A DNA stretch of 11,480 nt. Origin: an uncultured Spongiibacteraceae bacterium (GTDB lineage Bacteria > Pseudomonadota > Gammaproteobacteria > Pseudomonadales > Dasaniaceae). The first letter of the stretch is position 1. Each line of letters begins with the position of its first letter. The stretch covers positions 1 to 11,480 of the forward strand of contig CALBVI010000309.1 of assembly GCA_937969395.1 (NCBI GenBank). Direction: 5' to 3'. A program made the position numbers and the translations under genes. Below, one piece after another: positions 6,233-11,480 of the stretch. The notes under the pieces were generated by a model. That model had not been told where the DNA came from, searched no databases, and saw only the letters and a list, made by a program, of their open reading frames with translations.

Positions 6233-7615
6233 ATGAAACAACTGCTTATAGATGAGCTTGATTACACGATTGACAGCACCGTGTTATTTTCAGCTTTTCT
6301 CGACTGGGAACAAGCGATATTTCTCGACAGCGCTGCGCCGCACTCTTTACGTGGCCGTTATGATATTTTTAGTGCGCGACCAGCTGCAATTATTAAGTCA
6401 CAACACAACAACTCAACTGACAATTCCAGTGGCTTTTTTAAACAAGTTAAGCTTGCCATGGATGAGCACACTCCCCGTATTAACAACGACTACCACCTCC
6501 CCTTTATCGGTGGTGCTATGGGATATTTTGGCTACGATCTAGGGCGACAGCTTGAAAGAATCCCATCCAAAGCAAGCTGCAAAGTTAACAACGACGAGGC
6601 AGTCGTTGGTATATATACATGGGCAGTTATAGTCGACCACCGACAACATCGTACTTTATTAGTCTTTCACCCAAACGCCGACGAAAGCCTTATTAACGAT
6701 GTACGCTTGCAACTGAAGCTAACTGAAGCGACTTGTTCTGCTGAAAATCAAAACACATCTCAAGCTGTAGATACGTTTAAACTTAACTCACACTTTCAAC
6801 CAAGCCAAAATAAAGATGATTACAAAAAATCCTTTGATGCTATACAACGCTATATACACTCAGGGGATTGCTACCAAGTTAATTTAGCTCAACATTTTTC
6901 CGCCAACTTTGCCGGTTCTTCATGGGAAGCCTACAAGGCATTAAGGGTAACGGCGGCAGCTCCGTTTTCAGCATTTATTGGTAATGGCAACAACAGCATT
7001 CTCAGCCTATCACCTGAGCGCTTGGTTCAATCTAATACACACCGAGTTACAACATCCCCGATAAAAGGCACTATCGCCCGCAGCGAAGACCCGGTACAAG
7101 ATGAGCAACTAGCACAACAGTTAATCAATAGTGAAAAAGATCGCGCAGAAAACCTGATGATTGTTGACCTGCTCCGCAATGACTTAGGCAAGTCATGTAT
7201 TCCAGGAAGTATTCAAGTTGACCAACTATTTGAGTTACAAACTTTTGAAACCGTACATCACCTTGTCAGCACTATTAGCGGACAGCTCAAACCAAATGCA
7301 CATGCTTTAGAGGTACTCGCCAGCTGTTTTCCTGGCGGCTCGATCACTGGCGCGCCTAAACTGAGAGCTATGGAAATTATTGAAGAGTTAGAACCTTATC
7401 GAAGAAATGCTTATTGCGGATCAATAGGCTATATCAGCTGTGATGGGCAAATGGACACCAATATTGCGATTAGAACAATGATTTGCGAAGAACAGGAAAT
7501 ACACTGCTGGGCTGGAGGCGGTATTGTTGCAGACTCAGAAATAGATAAAGAATATCAAGAGTGTTTTACTAAAGTTGAAAAACTGTTCGCCGCGCTAGAA
7601 AATATTCGGGAATAA
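6233..7615 (+). CDS. pabB: Aminodeoxychorismate synthase component I
   Basis: Large subunit of aminodeoxychorismate synthase. With glutamine-derived ammonia from PabA it turns chorismate into 4-amino-4-deoxychorismate, the first step to p-aminobenzoate and folate, in the cytoplasm. At 460 residues it has the usual length. The N-terminal anthranilate-synthase-like part includes HSLRGRYDIFSARP and GGAMGYFGYDLGRQLE. The chorismate-binding core (about 200-455) has SGDCYQVNLAQ, SPIKGTIAR, DRAENLMIVDLLRNDLGK, FETVHHLVSTI, FPGGSITGAPKLRAMEIIEELEP and WAGGGIVADSE. K278 in PIKGT separates PabB from TrpE, which has alanine there; in PabB this lysine attacks the ring. The ATG at 6233 has only a weak GAG site 8 bases upstream. 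It stands alone and converges with thrH, 48 bases away, with no clear terminator between them. The pabB-thrH pairing is also seen in Pseudomonas. Confidence 0.95.
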   Translation: MKQLLIDELDYTIDSTVLFSAFLDWEQAIFLDSAAPHSLRGRYDIFSARPAAIIKSQHNNSTDNSSGFFKQVKLAMDEHTPRINNDYHLPFIGGAMGYFGYDLGRQLERIPSKASCKVNNDEAVVGIYTWAVIVDHRQHRTLLVFHPNADESLINDVRLQLKLTEATCSAENQNTSQAVDTFKLNSHFQPSQNKDDYKKSFDAIQRYIHSGDCYQVNLAQHFSANFAGSSWEAYKALRVTAAAPFSAFIGNGNNSILSLSPERLVQSNTHRVTTSPIKGTIARSEDPVQDEQLAQQLINSEKDRAENLMIVDLLRNDLGKSCIPGSIQVDQLFELQTFETVHHLVSTISGQLKPNAHALEVLASCFPGGSITGAPKLRAMEIIEELEPYRRNAYCGSIGYISCDGQMDTNIAIRTMICEEQEIHCWAGGGIVADSEIDKEYQECFTKVEKLFAALENIRE

Positions 7616-7663
7616 TTCTAGCGACGGCTAACAGAGTACAAATAACAGCTTACAAGGCGTTAA

Positions 7664-8281
7664 TTACAAAGATAAATTGCGGTTACTCGCTTTAATAAAT
7701 TCTTTTTTCAACTCTTCATAAGTATGCACCGCAGGATACTGAGGAAACTCCGCGATTACATTATCAGGCGCTTTAAATAAAATACCTGCATTTGCTTCAG
7801 CCAACATAGTCGTATCGTTATACGAATCACCTGTGGCAATTGTGCGATAGTACATTGAGTGAAAACCAATGACGGCCTGACGCTTAGGATTGGCTTGGCG
7901 CAATTTGTAATCAACCACTTTACCGTCATCATTAACTTCCAGTTGATGACAAAGCAGAGCTGGGTAGCCAAGCTGTTTCATGAAAGGCATACCAAATTCA
8001 TAAAAAGTATCAGATAAAATAACAACCTGAAAACGCTCACGCAACCAATCTAAAAACTCTCTAGCGCCTTCCATAGGCTCCAATGTGGCAATCACTTTCT
8101 GAATATCAGGTAAACCATAGCCATGCTCGTCTAAAAGACGAAGGCGCTGTTTCATCAGCACATCGTAATCAGGGATGTCACGAGTGGTTGCTTTTAAGGC
8201 TTCAATACCCGTTTTTTCAGCAAAGTTAATCCAAACTTCAGGGATTAAAACCCCCTCAAGATCAAGACAGGCGATTTCCAC
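7664..8281 (-). CDS. thrH: Phosphoserine phosphatase/homoserine phosphotransferase ThrH
   Basis: HAD-family enzyme of 205 residues, close in length and sequence to Pseudomonas aeruginosa ThrH. It hydrolyses phosphoserine and can pass the phosphate to homoserine, linking serine and threonine synthesis in the cytoplasm. Motif I is CLDLEGVL with nucleophile D7 and E9 in place of the second aspartate, the known ThrH variant. Motif II is VILSDTFYEF. The lysine/motif III region is near NPKRQAVIGF, and motif IV is ATGDSYNDTTML with the metal-binding aspartates. TTRDIPDYDVLMKQRL is the characteristic cap segment. The start is GTG at 8281, preceded by GGAGAG about 9 bases upstream; it gives the MEIACLDLEG N terminus shared by the family. 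A promoter candidate lies at 8359-8387. It follows the ZIP gene on the same strand with a 140-base gap. Confidence 0.95.
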   Translation of the reverse strand: MEIACLDLEGVLIPEVWINFAEKTGIEALKATTRDIPDYDVLMKQRLRLLDEHGYGLPDIQKVIATLEPMEGAREFLDWLRERFQVVILSDTFYEFGMPFMKQLGYPALLCHQLEVNDDGKVVDYKLRQANPKRQAVIGFHSMYYRTIATGDSYNDTTMLAEANAGILFKAPDNVIAEFPQYPAVHTYEELKKEFIKASNRNLSL

Positions 8282-8358
8282 AGTAAATGCTCTCCGACAA
8301 GGTAACTACAGGTAATAAGTAAGGCAAATATAACTCTGCCAATTCGTTAAGGCGCGAT

Positions 8359-8387
8359 AATTTACAGGTAAACTATAAAAGACGCAA
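8359..8387 (-). promoter_or_regulatory. Possible sigma70 promoter for thrH
   Basis: On the minus strand TTGCGT (8382-8387), a 17-base spacer and TAAATT (8359-8364) lie about 80 bases before the thrH start. The match is partial (four of six bases in the -35 box). The small palindrome TTTAC-AG-GTAAA (8361-8372) overlaps it. Confidence 0.3.
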
Positions 8388-8421
8388 ACAGATTGAGCTA
8401 TAGGCAAAACCGAGAAATAAA

Positions 8422-9312
8422 CTAATGATCATGACCTTCTTCAAGGTGCTCAACGTGACCATGTTGATGAGCATCACCCGGCTCGATTAACCCTATGCCA
8501 TAGGCTACTAACAGCCCTAATACCAAAGCCAATGTTAGTTTGAGGCGGTCATGGCTATGAAATTGAATTTCTGGCAGTAAATCACTTAGGGAAATACAGA
8601 TAAAAACACCCGCCGAAAATGCTAACGCACTGCCAACAATTAGCGGCTGCTGGTCACTAAGCTGACCAACCCCAAGATAAAACAACAACGCACCCAATGG
8701 GCACATCAATGCAAAAGTAATATTAACAATAAATCGTGCTCGCCGACTCCAGCCGCCAGATATCATTAGAGAGGAAATAGACATCGCATCAAGTGGTTTA
8801 TGCAGCAGTATTGCAATAAAAACCCCTAATCCAAACAAGCCGATAACAGGGTTACCTAAAGCATCCGCTTGTACCGCTGCCCCCAAAGCGACCCCATCAA
8901 TAATGGTATGAACAGACAAGCCAAAGGCAATGCCAACCCAGCTAAAGGAATTGACAGAGGAAGAAGATGTATCGTGATGGTCGTGAACATGGGCATGACA
9001 ATGCTCGGCATCACCCTCTTCTATCGGTGTGTGCTGATGGAAATGAAAGAGCCTTAATAACAAGAACATGGCCAGCAAACCATACATCAACCACTGTACA
9101 GCATGATCAATCGCAAGCTCATTACCCAAGGTATACACCGAATGAGGTAATAAATGATAAAACGCAACACCTAACATCAAACCAGCCACAAAACTCATTA
9201 ATAGCTGGGTTCTCATATGACTCATACGCACGCGCGCAGGCAACCATCCGCCTAATAAAGAGGCAGCAATGATGGCAATGGAGTAAAGAACTAATTGAGT
9301 AACAGCAGGCAT
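8422..9312 (-). CDS. ZIP-family divalent metal transporter
   Basis: Inner-membrane protein of 296 residues, probably importing zinc or another divalent metal. About eight hydrophobic segments are seen: 5-23, 37-56, 72-90, 124-145, 155-172, 194-214, 222-242 and 257-275. A histidine-rich cytoplasmic loop (90-113, HFHQH to HVHDHHD) and a histidine-rich tail (281-296) suit metal capture. The metal-site helices carry H135-T-I-I-D139-G and H171-K-P-L-D175. Family members usually have HxxxE in both places, so both acids are aspartate here. PARVR near residue 25 and SDLLPEIQFHSHDR near 243 are also ZIP-like. ATG at 9312 is the only good start, since an in-frame stop lies just upstream; the ribosome site is weak. 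It lies between cysB and thrH on the same strand with gaps of 134 and 140 bases, so it may have its own promoter. No convincing Zur box was found. Confidence 0.88.
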   Translation of the reverse strand: MPAVTQLVLYSIAIIAASLLGGWLPARVRMSHMRTQLLMSFVAGLMLGVAFYHLLPHSVYTLGNELAIDHAVQWLMYGLLAMFLLLRLFHFHQHTPIEEGDAEHCHAHVHDHHDTSSSSVNSFSWVGIAFGLSVHTIIDGVALGAAVQADALGNPVIGLFGLGVFIAILLHKPLDAMSISSLMISGGWSRRARFIVNITFALMCPLGALLFYLGVGQLSDQQPLIVGSALAFSAGVFICISLSDLLPEIQFHSHDRLKLTLALVLGLLVAYGIGLIEPGDAHQHGHVEHLEEGHDH

Positions 9313-9446
9313 AGTGCATAAGGGCCATTAAATGAGCCGACACTATATAGAATTCAGCTTAAAAGTAAACGGGAGCTTCAATACCTCAGCAAGACAGGCG
9401 CCCTGCACAGAGATAATTTAAAGATAATTAAGGCAACTAGAGAAGT

Positions 9447-10927
<1,481 letters not shown>

Positions 10928-11161
10928 ATGATTTTTTTAGCTTTTGACTTCAAACCATCTAAAGATAAGTTAGAGATCAAGTGTCATCGCTGCCCCGCAC
11001 CTAAAATAGACTACCACGCGGACCCAGACCAAAAATTTTATCGAGCCAAAGGCTGGCCAAACCCAGACAACAGCGAATTGACTGACATTGCCGTTAGCTG
11101 CCATACCTGCGGTAACTCAGAAGCAGTAAAAGGCTTTGAATACCCATTCGAAGGTAGATAA
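10928..11161 (+). CDS. Small hypothetical protein with two CxxC pairs (zinc-ribbon-like)
   Basis: Protein of 77 residues that I cannot name. It carries C19-H-R-C22 and C58-H-T-C61-G, 35 residues apart. This is the spacing of a small zinc ribbon in which four cysteines hold one zinc ion. H20, H30 and H59 add possible metal ligands. The segment between the pairs is polar with aromatic residues (YHADPDQKFYRAKGW), and there is no signal peptide or membrane segment, so it should be cytoplasmic. ATG at 10928 follows AGGA with a 6-base spacing, a good site, and TATAAT lies upstream. This supports a real, single-gene unit. Such ribbons bind nucleic acid or proteins; the role here is open. It is not a ribosomal ribbon protein that I recognise. 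Confidence 0.7.
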   Translation: MIFLAFDFKPSKDKLEIKCHRCPAPKIDYHADPDQKFYRAKGWPNPDNSELTDIAVSCHTCGNSEAVKGFEYPFEGR

Positions 11162-11173
11162 GGCCATTGCACC

Positions 11174-11201
11174 GCGATCAAGTTTTATACAAGCTGATCG
11201 C
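11174..11201 (+). repeat. 7-bp inverted repeat after the 77-residue gene
   Basis: GCGATCA (11174-11180) and TGATCGC (11195-11201) can pair around a 14-base loop, starting 12 bases after the stop. There is no T-run after it, so termination by this hairpin alone is doubtful. Confidence 0.3.
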
Positions 11202-11291
11202 AAATTGAGCGACTTAAACTTTAATCTCCAGCACAAAAAGAAAAAACACTGAAAACAATAGCTTAGTCAGCTTTTAGTGCCGGCATAAGGC

Positions 11292-11319
11292 TTGTCAATC
11301 AAACTAACCTCTGTATAAT
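11292..11319 (+). promoter_or_regulatory. Sigma70 promoter upstream of tRNA-Ser
   Basis: TTGTCA (11292-11297), a 16-base spacer and perfect TATAAT (11314-11319), followed by the C-rich CCCGACCC. A GC-rich discriminator is typical of stable-RNA promoters under stringent control. Transcription would begin near 11326, giving a leader of about 108 bases before the tRNA. A second, weaker candidate closer in is TTAGCA (11347-11352), 16 bases, TACAAT (11369-11374). Confidence 0.6.
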
Positions 11320-11433
11320 CCCGACCCAGATTGCAGGGGCCGGCTGTTAGCATTTAAAGCCAAGCTCGTACAATATGGTCTTTATTAAGATCCAAGGCCG
11401 GTGTCCTTGTAAAAACTTGCACTAAAAGTTTAT

Positions 11434-11480
11434 GGAGAGATGACAGAGTGGTCGAATGTACCGGTCTTGAAAACCGGCGA
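11434..11480 (+). tRNA. tRNA-Ser(UGA), 5' part
   Basis: The window ends inside this gene; 47 bases are present. The acceptor strand begins GGAGAGA, and the D arm (GCAGAGTGG-type sequence, here with ACAGAGTGG) follows. The anticodon stem CCGGT (11461-11465) pairs with ACCGG (11473-11477) around the loop CTTGAAA. The anticodon is TGA (11468-11470), which reads UCA and related serine codons. The long variable arm expected of a serine tRNA lies beyond the edge. Confidence 0.93.

Noticed and set aside
8869..9272. Plus-strand open frames opposite the ZIP gene
   Set aside because: They arise from the complement of the histidine-rich loop codons; no start signals or family match.
9380..9410. CAGG-GCG-CCTG hairpin on the minus strand as a cysB terminator
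   Set aside because: The stem is only 4 bp with a 3-base loop and no T-run; too weak to call.

Overview
This window looks like chromosomal core DNA from a moderately AT-rich marine-type gammaproteobacterium. The evidence is a CysB-type LysR regulator, a ThrH phosphatase of the Pseudomonas type, PabB, an OmpA/OprF-like porin with calcium-binding type 3 repeats, and a tRNA-Ser(UGA). From memory, the order pabB-thrH-(cysH)-cysB is that of Pseudomonas. Here a ZIP metal transporter lies between thrH and cysB, which suggests a related but distinct lineage (Cellvibrionales/Oceanospirillales-like; inferred from gene content only).

Positions 1-1850 hold a signalling module. A minus-strand operon encodes an OmpR/PhoB response regulator (498-1193) followed 24 bases later by an exported LysM-FecR protein cut by the window edge (1-473). 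A 139-residue protein of unknown function (1430-1849) is transcribed divergently. The 236-base divergent region carries two tandem repeats, TGTAAAA x2 and its mirror TTTTACA x2. Each has a 10-base period, and they sit at near-equal distances from the two start codons. This is the layout expected if the response regulator controls both directions, and it is the most interesting signal in the window.

Positions 1850-3483 hold an OmpA-family outer-membrane protein that ends in a perfect 18-bp hairpin.

Positions 3484-5992 hold a small possible stress cluster. A WYL-domain regulator is divergent from a PhnB-like VOC protein, with an AlkC-type DNA alkylation-repair glycosylase downstream. A tandem ATGTCATA repeat lies in the divergent region, and a 31-base palindrome built on TGCATA lies just before alkC.

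Positions 5993-10421 hold metabolic genes. pabB (folate pathway) faces a minus-strand series of cysB (sulfur regulator), a ZIP transporter with HxxxD metal motifs, and thrH.

Positions 10422-11480 hold a gene-poor stretch, a 77-residue protein with two CxxC pairs, and the 5' part of tRNA-Ser(UGA). A sigma70-like promoter with a C-rich discriminator precedes the tRNA.

No insertion sequence, phage gene, CRISPR array or defence gene is visible. The unknowns are the 139-residue protein, the 77-residue protein and the regulatory repeats.
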